Shown here one piece after another: positions 11,037 through 23,439 of a stretch of 64,000 nucleotides of DNA (positions within the stretch are counted from its first letter, which is position 1; each line of letters starts with the position of its first letter). The DNA lies in contig OZ316895.1 of NCBI GenBank assembly GCA_973895155.1, positions 23,188,001-23,252,000 on the forward strand. Reading direction: 5' to 3'. The notes beneath the pieces were generated by a model. That model worked only from the letters and a program-made list of their open reading frames with translations. It did not search any database and was not told the DNA's origin. The translations under genes were made by a program, and so were the position numbers. This DNA is from Marsupella aquatica (lineage: Eukaryota; Marchantiophyta).

Positions 11037-11651
11037 TTAACTATCTCCAAGAGCCTGCTTGATCGAGCGCACCATGTCGGTGTCAATGCCATACGCTGAG
11101 GCGAGTACAACGTCGGGGAGGCCTCCGCTACCGGCCATGAAGCAAGCGGTGGAAACGACAAGCGTTCCTGGATTCTCACTGGTAAGAACCGAGAAGCCCG
11201 AAGCTGGCACATCGCCATTGTTTCGCTGGTAGTGGAGCAAACCCTTGGGAAACACGAACATATCGCCCGTCAGCAATGTAGTTTCGAACAGCTGGTTGCG
11301 GGTGTCCACCAGCCCCACGTCCACCGTCCCCGATAGAACGTAGAAAATCTCGCTTGCGCGGGGATGAGTGTGTGGATCAGTCTGCGATTCCGGCCCGAAC
11401 GAGAACTCTACTGCTGTGACACCAACTCCGGTGAGTCCCGGAGTGTTCTGAGAGCTGGAGAACACTTGTGTTCGCACTCCTTTGCCATTAGCCGGAAGGT
11501 TGCGAAATCCGGTAAATGTGAAATTCTCTGCAGACGTCGCAGTGATCCCGAAATCGGTGATCATGTCCGGATCGCTTGCTTGGACGTTGTGTGCAACTGT
11601 CACGAGCAGAACTCCCAGGACCAGAAGCATCATTCCAGCAGGTCTGCCCAT
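11037..11651 (-). CDS. Germin-like protein 1 (secreted cupin)
   Basis: Single-exon gene of 204 residues, the usual length for the family. Germin-like proteins are apoplastic, Mn-binding single-domain cupins that form hexamers; some have oxalate oxidase or superoxide dismutase activity. Residues 1-25 form a signal peptide (hydrophobic MMLLVLGVLLVTVA, then NVQA). The first germin box has H94, H96 and E101 (DPHTHPRASE); the second is FPKGLLHYQRN with H140. All four metal ligands are present. The N-terminal cysteine pair of typical germins is missing. I chose the ATG at 11651-11649 because it opens the signal peptide; the frame continues upstream without a better ATG. Homology with the tandem array upstream includes this ATG. 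Catalytic activity cannot be told from sequence. Confidence 0.93.
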   Translation of the reverse strand: MGRPAGMMLLVLGVLLVTVAHNVQASDPDMITDFGITATSAENFTFTGFRNLPANGKGVRTQVFSSSQNTPGLTGVGVTAVEFSFGPESQTDPHTHPRASEIFYVLSGTVDVGLVDTRNQLFETTLLTGDMFVFPKGLLHYQRNNGDVPASGFSVLTSENPGTLVVSTACFMAGSGGLPDVVLASAYGIDTDMVRSIKQALGDS

Positions 11652-13175
11652 AGCCTCTTTCGTGCAGCTCTGTCGACTGTAGTACTCCCGCAGCTCCAAT
11701 TGACGCAGATAGCAGTCTGTCTCTCTATCAGTAGTCAGAGAGTCACTGAATCAAATTGGAAGCCATGGATAGTCTCTTTCGTGCAGCTCTGTCGCCTATA
11801 GTAGTCCCGCAGCTCCAATTGACGCAGAGTTTTCTGTCTCTCTATATCATTAGAGAGTGGTTGAATCAAATTGGAATGCCCAGTCTCTTTCGTGCAGCTC
11901 TGTCGACTGTAGTACTCCCGCAGCTCCAATTGATGCAGATAGCTTTCTGTCTCTCTATCAATTATAGCTAGAGAGTCGCTGAATCAAATTGGAATGCCCA
12001 TAGTCTCTTTCGTGCAGCTCCGTCGACTATAGTACTCCCGCAGCTTCAATTGACGCAGATAATAGTCTGTCTGAGCTCTAATCAATAGAGAGTCGTTTTA
12101 TCAGATAAAATTTGCTGAATCAAATTGGAATGTCCATAGTCTCTTTCGTGCAGCTCCGTCGACTGTAGTACCTCCGCAGCTTTAATTGACGCAGATGTTT
12201 TTCTGTCTATCTATCAATAGAGAGTCGCTGAATCAGATGGAATTCGCTGAATCAAATTGTAATGCCCACAGTCTCTTTCGTGCAGCTCTGTCGACTGTAG
12301 TACTCTAACAGCTCCAATTGACGCAGATAGCTTTCTGTCTATCTATCAATAGAGAGTCGCTGATTCAAATTGGAATGCCCATAGTCTCTTTCGTGCAGCT
12401 CCGTCGACTATAGTACTCCCGCAGCTCCAGTTGACGCAGACAGTTTTCTATCTTTCTATCAATAGAGAGTCGCCGAATCACATGAAATTCGCTGCATCAA
12501 TTGAATTGGAATGCCCACAGTCTGTCGTGCAGCTCTATCGACTGTAGTACTCCCGCAGCGCCAATTGACGCAGATGGCTTTCTGTCTCTCTATCAATTAT
12601 AGCTAGAGAGTCGCTGAATCAAATTGGAATGCCCATAGTCTCTTTCGTGCAGCTCCGTCGACTGTAGTACTCCCGCAGCTCCAATTAATGCAAATAAAAG
12701 TGTGTCTCTCTATCGATAGCTAGAGAGTCGTTTTATCAGATGGAATTCGCTGAATCAAATTGGAATGCCCACAGTCTCTTCCGCGCAGCTCCGTCGACTG
12801 TAGTACTTCCGCAGCTCCAATCGACGCAGATAGTTTCAGTCTAATTATCTATCAATAGAGAGTCGTCGACTGTAGTACTTCCGCAGCTCCAATTGACGCA
12901 GATAGTTTCAGTCTAATTATCTATCAATAGAGAGTCGCTGAATCAATTGAATTGGAATGCCCAGTCTCTTTCGTGCAGCTGAGCTGTGGACTATAGTACT
13001 CCCGCAGCTCCAATTGACGCAGATAGCTGTCTGTCTCTCTATCAATTATAGCTAGAGAGTCGCTGAATCAAATTGGAATGCCCACAGTCTCTTTCGTGCA
13101 GCTCTGTCGACTATAGTACTCCCGCAGCTCCAATTGACGCAGATAGTTTTCTGCCTCTCTATCAATAGAAAATCG
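11652..13175 (-). repeat. Array of about 13 copies of the germin-like gene 1 leader (about 115-130 bp each)
   Basis: Each unit, read towards the gene, has a palindromic TCTCTATTGATAGAGAGACA part, then GTCAATTGGAGCTGCGGGAG, TACTACAGTCGACAGAGCTG and CACGAAAGAGACTATGGGCA. The last copy is the leader of germin-like gene 1 itself, with homology running past its start codon (ATGGGCA). Copies of the CGTGCAGCT core lie near 11660, 11776, 11890, 12010, 12146, 12273, 12392, 12516, 12648, 12780, 12970 and 13097, with a partial copy near 12865. Copies differ in length and at single bases, so the array is not brand new. Confidence 0.92.
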
Positions 13176-13409
13176 CTGAGGCGCATGGGAATGGTAAACT
13201 GCGCTGAAGCATCTTCAATATTAGTCGAAGGCGAGGAACGTTTCAAGCGAACTGTTAACATGCTACCGTTTTCCCCCCAAACAGCAATATATTTGAATAG
13301 TTGGCCATGGGGCCCCTTTCAAATAGTGCGCATGAAGCATTGTGTTCGCCTTTTAAAAAAAAATTACTTTCAAGAAAGGACTTTATTTATATATACCCCT
13401 GAGATTTTT

Positions 13410-13565
13410 GATGACTTGATTTTTAAAAATTGATAAAATCCCTACATTAGAGAGTCTAATTAAAAACCAGGTGTTTATTGGAGGTTTTAATGACTTGATT
13501 TATAAAAATTGATAAAATCCTTACAATAGAGTCTAAAAACCAGGTGTTTAGTGGAGGTTTTACTT
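13410..13565. repeat. 79-bp tandem duplication
   Basis: Two copies begin with TGACTTGATTT.TAAAAATTG and include AACCAGGTGTTTA.TGGAGG. AT-rich non-coding DNA. Confidence 0.75.
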
Positions 13566-13569
13566 GGCA

Positions 13570-16500
13570 GGTCATCGATCTGCTGTTCTTAAAAACACGC
13601 TGGCTACCGCCACTAACTTGGGCGGTCACTATGTGCAATCTTGTCCGCACTTAGATCCTTGCAAATGTGTCAGCGCCCTTCAAGAATCTTGGGTGCCCTT
13701 CATAAAAATTATTGAACTTAAAAGTTGACGATGATGACAGAGTTAACCCATAATTAGGCAATTGTTGTGACCAGTTTTCAAACCCAAAACCCCCTAAGTA
13801 GGTAAAGTTTGCTTAGAAGTTGGTTTTTGCTGAGGTAGCAGATGCAAAAAACCTGCAGCAGGTCACAAAAAAGTAGGGATACAGCAGATTTGAGACTGCC
13901 CTCATTAATCCAGCTTTGAGCCTACCTCATTCTGATTCCACAGTGGAGTACAGTAAACTGTTCCTAAGTTCACACTCCTAGGAAGAAGCGCCTTGCACTT
14001 ACATGCAATTTGCACTTACATGCAATTTGCACTCTCTGATAAGTGCACATTTTCAGACTTTGCACTCATAGATAAGTAACAAAAGTGGTTCCTCCTGGTA
14101 CTAGAGTGCCTGGACTTTCAATCATTCCCTTTCTGGTCACATTGGAGAAGTTGTCATCTCATGGTCAGATAGAATGCTAGTGCTTTCCCTAAACCATCAA
14201 CTGATGGCACATCCCTACAGTAAACCCCTGTCAACTATCTCACATCTTCAACATTAACTCCACACAAAACTGGTATGCACTTACGCACAAGAGTTTCAGA
14301 TAGGATTTTGTGCTCTTACTCATAAGTGTATATACAGCCTTATACAGGGTTTCGCACTTATATATTGTGGTTTAGTGGGTCCTCGTTGCACTCTACAAAC
14401 TGCAAGAAAGTGCAAAATGGTATTGTCTGGAAATCAAAGGGAAATACCCGACACCTTGCAATTAGGCAGGTGTTGCACTTATACAGTAATTGGTAGCCTA
14501 CTGTAAACTAAAGTCCTCAGCTGATTCGAAGTGCACCACATTCCATGTCGCGCTGATCGCCCATGACAACGTTTGGTTTGCTTTTCCAGTCCATTTCCCT
14601 TTGCGCGTATCCATGCCGTGTTTGCAGCAGAATGATGCACTTCTGTCTGGATGCGGTTTTCATTTTCTTGAGACGGCAAGTGCTGACTCCTTGTCACGAG
14701 AGTGAACAAAAATTGATTCGTGACAAATCGTGAGAGAAAGTTACATCTTTCAATTTCACAAGTCACGAGAGTGAACAAAAATGTGGTTATGTCGGGTTTA
14801 ATGTGATTATGTGGTTAATGTGATAACCGTTACATAAAACCCGACATAACCATTAAATCGACACCGACCGTTACACAGATTTCACCATTTTTAAGTACTT
14901 TTTCCCAAAATCATGGAGCAAAGTCTCACGGTAGAGGTGATGAATGCGATGAATGTGAAAAAGTGAGAAGTTTTGGACTCTCCTCCTTTCATATGGCCAG
15001 TGGTGGGGTTCTGCTTTATGGAGTCGAAAAGAATTCCGAAATGGCTGGTGGAATCCGAGATTAGAAAGGAAACGCTCTGTCGTCGACCAGCAAGGTGAGG
15101 ATATTCCAAGAACCTGCGTGTCCGCATGGATCGAACCTAGAAACATTTGAAATCCTGGTGCATGGCTTTGTCTCCGATATATTCTAGAAATCCGTGAGAT
15201 TGATCCCAGTTCATCAGTGCTAACTGTGGCTTCTGTTTCGACCCAGATATCCTCATCGGGATTCTCAAGTAGCGTGAGATTCTGACCCTAGCTTGCCAAC
15301 TCCGGTTCATTCGGAGAATTTGCTATGCTTGCCTAGAACTAAAAAGCAAAGAGTTCTGCCTCCAAATTCTCGGCTTGAATGGAGTCTACGACAGATGGAC
15401 TTCTCGACTCTTTTGAACCATGTATTTTTTTAATATTGTGTCACATTAAACAATGCCACACTCAGGTCTGAGTGGGTGCTCAAGCTAATGAATAAATGTT
15501 GGATGAGTTGCTGTTTCCTGATCTATACACATTGGGAGACCTCTGGAACGAGCAGAGCAGATGGTGTAGCGAATCTGATCGTTACCCTTTAGCCCGGATG
15601 GAGGCTACGAAGACAAAGCTGAGGGTATCGACCGACAAGAACGCCGCCAAGAATATCCGCAGCTTGGAATTTCACTTTAAGAAGTAGACTGTTTGAGGCC
15701 AGTGGTTTGAGGACATCTACTACACAAGCTTGTTGCTGTTCAAGCTAGGCCAGACAGGCATCACTTGGACAGGACGTTCTTGATAAGTGAGGTTGATGAA
15801 ATTGGGAATGTTGTCGATCATTCCCAACAACAACAGTAGCTCGTTAAGTCAAATCATAGCCCACATTGAATACTCAATAACTTAATGTTGGTCAGCGCAA
15901 ATAATTATACGAATATATGAACAGTGCCCTAAGTAACGGCGCCAACCTTTGTGCAATTGTAGGGAGTGTACCACAATGTTCACAGTGGAGTGAACAGGAA
16001 GTCAAGACGCACTTTCGTGGCACTGAGGTGAACTGCTGCACACCTTCCAGATGTCTACATTTGCAAGAACGACCATGTGTCTGATTTGGTCGATCAGAAC
16101 GAAGGGAGCCCAAATTGGGATTCCAATGACAGACTGAGGAGCGACTCAAATGTCGTGAGGATTTCGGAACTGTTACTTAGCTGAAACTGCCGTGAGCAAC
16201 AGTCTGTCTACAAATTGAAAGATGGAACATCGATCCAGCTTAGAATTGAAATTGTATTAATTTCTCTGCATCGAGGAACGACAACCTATTGGATTGAGAA
16301 ACTGCAGAGAAATGCATGCAACCGATTGGATCGATTGAGAAACTCAAGGATCATATCCCGGCCGTGGGGAATTGATTCGTTGAACTTTCTTTGAACAGAT
16401 TTCTGAAGAGGGAGTGACAGTTGTCTCAAAGGGGATGGAAGGACCTCACTGGCATGCATGCACTAGTTGCCAGGGGCAATTCCGGTCAGTCAACAATTCA

Positions 16501-17690
16501 TCGTAGGTCTTCTAGCTTCACGAGGCAATTCCTCAAGAATACTTAATGGCTAAGCAAAATTTATCCAGCCTTTAACGTAAGGTGAGGAAGAGGTCAATTG
16601 ATGGCTTGAGTATGAATACTTCTCAACGTATATTAAAGTGAGAACGAGTATATCGGACGTGAAATATATCTCATCAAACAAGTCAGAAATAAGCGACTTC
16701 AAACGTGTGGTATTAGAAAGACGTACCATCTCTTATTTATGTGGAAAACTGAAATTAATGTCACAGATAGTGAGTGAGAGCCAATTCTATTATCTAAACA
16801 TCCAAGAAGTCAGAGCAAAGCAGAATCAGTACTTCATACTATTAGTATACTCCCTAGTAGCTAAATATCAACGTGGTCCTCGCTATTCAAAGTGACATTA
16901 AGTCGACGCTTCCATTGTTCCTACTTTCATTGGACCTCAGGGACATATAAATTGCTCAAAATCATTATTCAATTGTGTCGTCGTCTGAACAGACGGAAAC
17001 CCAGTCGGAAACGTTTAAACGGATACAGTTGTTGGCAGGATTCATGCTTGGAAGATGTTATGTACGAAGCATTTTCAAAATATTACTGCACTGATTCATC
17101 GTCAAAACATTGCAATATTTCGTATTGAAGGTAACGATGGTCGCCATAGCTACAAAAATTTAGAGATGGATGACACGTTGGAATAAGTAATTTCAAAGTG
17201 ACCCCACGAAATTCGTGGAAGAATAATGTGTTAAATTGACTGTATGTCAATCAACTCTATTCTAATTTCAAACATTAACCGATCGATTTACAAGTCCAAA
17301 TGACAGTCGACGTCTTGACCAATCTGTCCAAGACGCTTCTGACTTTTGTTTTGAGTGAGTTGAACCATATGGAGGCACATCAAGGTGACCCAGCCGAACC
17401 CGATCTCCTGAGCAACTAGTAGCCAGTCTCTTTCAACAGCTAGGAGATGGTTTAATTCAGTCCCATGACATATAGATCGAACATCCAATTTACGCTTCTT
17501 CGTCTCCATATGTTCCTGCGGATTGTTTGATGGACACATGTGGCGAGCCAAGATCGAAATGAATGTTCACGAGGAGTGATTTCCCCGGCCGGCTGCCATG
17601 CAGTAATTTGTGCGGGTTCAGCCTCTCAATCGCCAAATGAGAGAAAGTCATTCGACGCATAAAAGTTGAGCGCCAGACCCGAGAAATTGC
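13570..17690. other. Long spacer between the germin-like genes
   Basis: No protein family is recognised in any frame. Notable items are degenerate TTGCACTTA words between 13990 and 14480, and a hairpin near 14785-14851. Small open frames (for example 15496-15687 plus and 17288-17551 minus) lack start context, domains or neighbours that would support them. Confidence 0.4.
14694..14851. repeat. Direct repeat followed by a hairpin, possible small transposon end
   Basis: The 20-mer TCACGAGAGTGAACAAAAAT occurs at 14694-14713 and again at 14763-14782. Directly after the second copy an exact 15-bp inverted repeat, GGTTATGTCGGGTTT (14785-14799) and its complement (14837-14851), encloses 37 bases. 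Confidence 0.7.
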
Positions 17691-17709
17691 CTGCTTGAGT
17701 CACAGTGAT

Positions 17710-18324
17710 TTAAAGACTAGCTCCGAGAGCTTTCTTGACAGCGTCGACAGTCTTAGTGTCGGCACCCAAGGCCGTGGCTAATACATTGTCAGGGAGGCCT
17801 TTGCCACCGGCAGTGAAGAGACCGCTGACGACGAGAAGCGTTCCAGGATTCTCACTGGAGAGAGCGGAGAAGCCCGAGGCCGGTTGATCGCAATTGTTTC
17901 TCTGGAAGTGGAGGAGACCCTTGGGGAAGACGAACAGATCGCCTTTTTGTAGTGTGGTCTCGAACAAATCATTGTTGGTGTCGACGAATCCCACGTCTAC
18001 AGTTCCGGAGAGTACGTAGAAGATTTCAGTGGCGCGGGGATGAGTGTGGGGAGAAATCTGCGACTGTGGCCCGAACTCAAACTGCACCGCCGTGAGACCA
18101 AGCCCGGTGAGCCCTGGGAGTTGTTGGAAGCTGGCAGCCGTTGGCGTTGCTACTCCCTTGCCTCCGGGTTGAAGGTTCCGGAACCCGGAGAAAGTGAAAC
18201 TCGCCGCAGACGTTGTGCTGATTCCAAAATCGGTGGTGAGGTCCGGATCACTCGCTCTGACGGTATGAGAAACTGTCACCAGCAGTGCCAAGAACAACAG
18301 CACAGTTCCCGCAGATCGAGCCAT
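17710..18324 (-). CDS. Germin-like protein 2 (secreted cupin)
   Basis: A second single-exon germin-like protein of 204 residues, in the same orientation as gene 1 and about 6 kb from it; the two are clearly paralogous. A signal peptide (MARSAGTVLLFLALLVTVS) precedes the mature start near SDPDLTTDFG. Metal ligands H93, H95, E100 and H139 are all present in HTHPRATE and FPKGLLHFQRN. As in gene 1, the N-terminal germin cysteine pair is missing; one lone cysteine follows RNN near residue 145. The ATG at 18324-18322 was chosen because it opens the signal peptide. A TATAAATA at 18586-18579 on the same strand may be the TATA box. Unlike gene 1 it has no leader array. Confidence 0.93.
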   Translation of the reverse strand: MARSAGTVLLFLALLVTVSHTVRASDPDLTTDFGISTTSAASFTFSGFRNLQPGGKGVATPTAASFQQLPGLTGLGLTAVQFEFGPQSQISPHTHPRATEIFYVLSGTVDVGFVDTNNDLFETTLQKGDLFVFPKGLLHFQRNNCDQPASGFSALSSENPGTLLVVSGLFTAGGKGLPDNVLATALGADTKTVDAVKKALGASL

Positions 18325-18904
18325 GGTTGGTCGATCAAGAGCTCGATCCAGAATGACTGCCCTCAATCCGACAAGTAATAAATTACAGTAGTAGGTCTGT
18401 GAATTGATGGCGAATACCGATATAGTACGTATGTCTGTACAATAAAGTCGAGGTCGATCGACGAATAAAAGTCGCAATGGAGTCGAAGGATGCTAAACGA
18501 TGTGCAATGTGTCGAGTGAAGGTCAGGAGAGCAATGTACAGAAAGGGTCGAGGTGATGAACTTTGGAGGTCGGGTCCATATTTATACCCTCAGCGTGCAC
18601 AGCATGGATACACGCGATCGATGGGTTGGAAGGCAATCGAGATAGCTCAAATGGGGTGGCGCTGATTCGGTAAAGCCGACTGAGATTGCGCCATGGAGAG
18701 CACGTCATTACGCGTTGTGCGAAAGGAATGCGGGACGGCTGCACGAGTCGTAGACCAAGTCCATCATCGATCGGTACAGTACTAGTCGGCTCCTCAGTAA
18801 CGTGTTGGTACAAAACTACAATACAAGTACACTTTCCAAGTAAAAAATAAAGTCCACATTAGGGGGTCTCTAATAACCTCAAAATGTGATGGATTTTAAC
18901 TTAT

Positions 18905-19390
18905 CCAGTTAAGGTTGTCCTTTAAGGTTGCAGACAGAAAAAATAATATATATTTAGGTTTTCTGTTAAGGTTGTAGACAGAAAAAGTTATATATATATT
19001 AATCAGAGATCCAGTTAAGGTTGTCCTTTAAGGTTGCAGACAGAAAAATATATATATATATATTTAGGGTTTTCTGTTAAGGTTGTAGACAGAAAAAGTT
19101 ATATATATTAATCAGAGGTGTCCGTGAAGTTGTGAAGTTGAGAAGTTGCGGACAGAAAAAGTTGTATAAGCTAAGGTTGTCTGTGAAGTTGCAGTCAAAA
19201 AAAGTTATATATAGTTAAGGTTTCCGTTAAGGTTGGAGACAGAAAGAGTTATATATAGTCAAGGTTGTCCGTGAAATTGCGGACAGACAAAGTTGTATAA
19301 GCTAAGATTGACTGTGAAGTTGTGGACAGAAAATGTTATATAATAGTTAAGGTTGTCCCTCAAGTTGCAGATAGAAAAAGCTAAGTATGG
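18905..19390. repeat. AT-rich minisatellite, about 45-60-bp units
   Basis: Around ten units alternate AAGGTTG(T/C)C.GT.AAG with TTG.(G)GACAGAAAAAGTTATATAT. Unit length varies through the TATATA tract. Short open frames here are products of the repeat. Confidence 0.8.
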
Positions 19391-20094
19391 ACAGGTAAAT
19401 TCATAATCCATAGCTTTTTGTGGTAGAGATGGGTCATATACCATGACCATAAGTCACTGTAGAGGCTAGTGAAATAAAAATACAAAACTTTTACATAACC
19501 CTGCAAAATAGGTATGGTCATTTGTTAGATTATGTCCAAAAACCATCATCTCAAACTGAAGCTTACAGTCGCCCTATTACTGAAGCTTAGAGATGCCCTA
19601 ATAGCAGTGAAGTGTGTAATGACCCATGTTACGTAGAGAAGCAAAACCAGGAGCAAAACTCAGTGGTTAGGATTGGACTTCAGTTGTGCATATTTTGGTA
19701 CTTGCTTTTGACTAAAGTTGAAAAGCTTTTAGTAACTATGTATTTCACTGACAAACGAAAGTCAGAAAGTTTTCATTCCAGAAAACTTTTTCATGATGTT
19801 ATTTTCATTTGTGTACACTGTTTAAAAAAATAGGCAACGCATGACTCGTTAAAGAAGTTTACACCTGATAACTTGTTTCTTTTAACTTCTGCGAAAATTG
19901 CACAAAAAGCTTCATGATTGACCTTTGTGAATAGTTATTAGCCAAGAAATTGTTGTTGCCATGTTACCTTTGGGAAGAGTAAACTACAAAGACTGGTCAC
20001 TGCTATTGGGACTAGCATCTACTTAGTGTGAGTGGGAAATCAGTGTTATATGAACAGTGAGTAAGAGGGGAGTATGGCCTACCTACGTTAACTC

Positions 20095-20375
20095 ATGCAT
20101 GCTAGGGCCAAGAATTTTCACAAGGAACCCTTCCTCCCGGAGTAACCAGGGACACCCACCTTCTTTCCAGTGGGAAAAAATAACACTTCAAAATGCATGT
20201 TAAGTTTGTTATATGTCACTCTAATTAATTCACACATGCTAGCATAGAGAATTTTCAAGACAACCTGGTGCACCCACCTTCTCTCAATTAATTTGGGAGA
20301 AAAACAATTGTTGAAATTGCATGTAAAGTTTTTAAGGTAACACAAATTCACAATTATTGTAGCCAACATTTTGCT
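20095..20375. repeat. Diverged tandem duplication of about 130 bp, with a related copy near 23.77 kb
   Basis: Both halves contain GCATGCTAG..., GAATTTTCA, CACCCACCTTCT and a AAAATGCATGT.AAGTTT element. A related stretch near 23770-23890 repeats ACATGTAAAGT, AATTCAC and GTAGCCAA. This looks like a degenerate dispersed element. Confidence 0.5.
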
Positions 20376-21760
20376 TCACCACAATTGAGCTAGGTGACTT
20401 AGGAGTTTTGTCTGTATTGGGGGTTACAGTCTAAGTAGAGGCTAGAGTAAATCTGTGTGGGGTGACTTAGCGGCAGCCAGGTATGGATGAAGTATCCCAC
20501 TCGCGTTTCCACTCCATGTACTAAACTATTTACTTATTTAGGATGGTCAGTGTAAGCCAAGGCCAACTCAACCCCCCCAAAATAATAATTTTGGTTTAAT
20601 GCACCTCTACCCTCAGGTCAACAAAATTCAGTGTATAATGATCATTCTATTAAACCTTTGCGAGACAGGCGTACGAAGATAGTATAATTATTGTCAATGC
20701 CAGTGTCAATGCTCATATTAGCTGTGTATTTGTTTCTAAATGATCTTTTCTTCCTATCTTAATTTTGTTTGCAACATGGTCAGACCAGAACGATGTGGCA
20801 TATACCAAATTAAGTTTGTACTCCAGTATAGATATACTCAAGTCCCTTGGAATGTCCTAAAGAGTATCTTTTCATTTGGATATATTGTCGATGTACAAAG
20901 ATTGCTAACAAGCTTGTCTCGATGCTTGTGCCCTATTGAATTGATCATCAGTTCTTAATACAATTGCTCAGTTTAAACACAACAAATACACTACAGTATG
21001 CGCTGGCATCAAGCAATTAAGTGGACGAAAAGACACATTTACTTGATACTGCTCTGAAGTGTCGACATGTGGGACATCCAAAGTAAAAGTAGTTTGAGAT
21101 CATTTGGTTCTATTTATGATGCTTGCAACTTAATGGGCAAGGTAATCTGCTAAACACTTTAAAAGGAAATGTTGAGCTCTGGTTTACAATTTTCCCTGAC
21201 TCTCATAGAAGGTGTATTTGTGTTACTTAATTCTCAATCCCCTCTGTTCACCCTATCCATAGCCATTGAGTCACTTCCATGCATACTGTCTTGTTGAGTT
21301 TAATAAAAATAATATGTTGGTCACCCATGCATGCATGCACTTGGCAACACTCAACAAACACACAAGCTAGTAGGCAACACAAGAAATACATGCAGGTTCA
21401 CCCCACAAGAGACTCCGTCCACAAGAATATTAAACAAGAAAATAAGAAAATTTTACTGAACTTTAAGCCCGATCCACACATACACAGTGTCCATAAACTA
21501 AGCTCTTATCTATCATATATTGGCTTCATATTAACAATGATTGAATCTGAGCTCTACATACTATCTAAATAGTGCTAATGTATAAGTGTGCACATCTAAT
21601 CACAACCAAATTCTTGATTATGGTTTGATAAACTGAGTGTAATTAGTAATTCTAGACCTAAGAATAAATGTTTAACAAAATATTATATTTTATTAGAATT
21701 TCACCAATTTAACGTAAGGAACGATATTATGTGGTTACATCATGCAGCTTATTCTGATAA

Positions 21761-22172
21761 ATTCACACGAATAACATAGAAAGGTCAAGAGGAAGGTTTA
21801 TGTTGGGCTGTACCGTGGTTATATGATAGACACGAGTTCAGAGAAAATGTTTTGGCCATTAGACTTATCTCAACGACTCTTTTAGTGCAAGTTTTACCAA
21901 AACATAATTTCAGAAAAGAACCTATGTACGCAAGCTTGCTTATCCATGATATGACTTGTGACTCATATTCACACGAATAACATAGACAGGTCAAGAGAAA
22001 GGTTTCTGTTGGGCTATACCGTGGTTATATGATAGACAGCAGTTCAAAGAAAAGGTATTGGCCATTAGACCTATCTCAACTACTCTTCTAGTGCAATTTT
22101 TACGAAAACATAATTTCAGAAAAGAACCTACGTCCGCATGCTTGCTTAACCATGATATGACTGGTGACTCTT
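21761..22172. repeat. 206-bp tandem duplication
   Basis: Two head-to-tail copies start with ATTCACACGAATAACATAG at 21761 and 21967. They stay aligned through TACCGTGGTTATATGATAGA and CATAATTTCAGAAAAGAACC, with roughly one difference per ten bases. Confidence 0.9.
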
Positions 22173-23439
22173 AGTTCGCTGAAAAAAACTTAGAACGACA
22201 TGATAAAAGCAGTACAAAATATGTAAAGAAGTTTTTCAAACCAGGCACATCCAAAAATCATGACTTCCGGATAAGTGTACTGCCCAATTATCTCTCTCAA
22301 GTAAACTCTGACCGCAATTTATGCCATTCCTTGCAATACAATGACAATTGACAGCATGGGTTAATTAACCAGTGGAAATGTTTTAGAGCTATGTGAAATT
22401 CACCATATTTAACAGATGTGGGATGACTCATAGTGTTTGAGTACATCAAACAATTTGACACATTCGACAATTACAACTAGTCATGGACGCATCCGAACTA
22501 AGGCCCACCTTTCAAATTTGTAGATCATTTGTCGATAATGGACTTGGGCGCTGGCTGGAGGCGTGGATTTTCGCTGCTTATGGTAGCACTCAGAAAAATC
22601 CTAAGTTCTTGCTGCAGACAACAATATCGAAGGAATTTCAATCCAGGATAGGGACGACTTTCAGATGCCAGACCTGGCTGGAGGCGAATGTGGATTGTTG
22701 CTTACGGGCGAGCTTAGGAAATCTGAACATACCGAACGATTTCACTCATTCCGCTTGGCCCCATTGAAACTCCTCATGATCGATAGGCAACGAGCAGTCC
22801 CCATCGGTGAGTATTGCAAATGAGACCGAGATCCCGCTCCTCTTGGTCATATCCCAAGTCGGGCCATTGTACTGGGGAGTAAATCAGCTCGGCGAGCGAA
22901 CGACAAACGTAACCGGGTAAGTTTCGTTTACCGTTAGCTGCTATCCATAGCTTTTCCACAACGAGCCCACAAAGAAGGAGGCGGTGTTGAATTGGAAGTG
23001 CTCATGAATTCCAACTGCGGCAGCTCTAGCTGTTCATTGCCATCACTGCCGGTGCAGCTGCTAGCTACGTACTGCGCCTGCAATTGTTGGACTACGAGCA
23101 GGGATAGTAGTAACTTCCACGGCAACGGATCCGGCACTGAAAGCGAAGAATAGTCTACTAAAGTCGATCGCTCGCGCATGCAATAAGGTGCAGCAGAAGA
23201 TTGGGCATTATGCCAATGGAGATTGGCTCCATGTTTCGCGGAGAAATTAAGACGATCGAACCACATTCAGCATGGGGGAGCCGATGAGATTCGAAGCTTG
23301 ACGCACCTAGCGAGAATGCTTCGAACTCAAGGTAAACGTACTGGAGACTTGGTGTTCGGATTATATCGCCTGAATAACATCCTCTACTTCATAATATCTT
23401 CATATATATGCCGTAGTAACTTACCCTAAAACCCTAAGC

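Larger units (their letters stand above)
19400..23390. other. AT-rich spacer with duplications, no recognised gene
   Basis: Apart from the duplications listed separately I recognise nothing. A minus-strand frame at 23266-22934 holds a hydrophobic stretch (PWKLLLSLLVVQQLQAQ) that could be a signal anchor. A plus-strand frame lies at 22483-22767. Neither resembles a known family. Confidence 0.35.

Noticed and set aside
11364-11801. 145-codon plus-strand frame over germin-like gene 1
   Set aside because: Antisense to the cupin gene and extends into the leader array.
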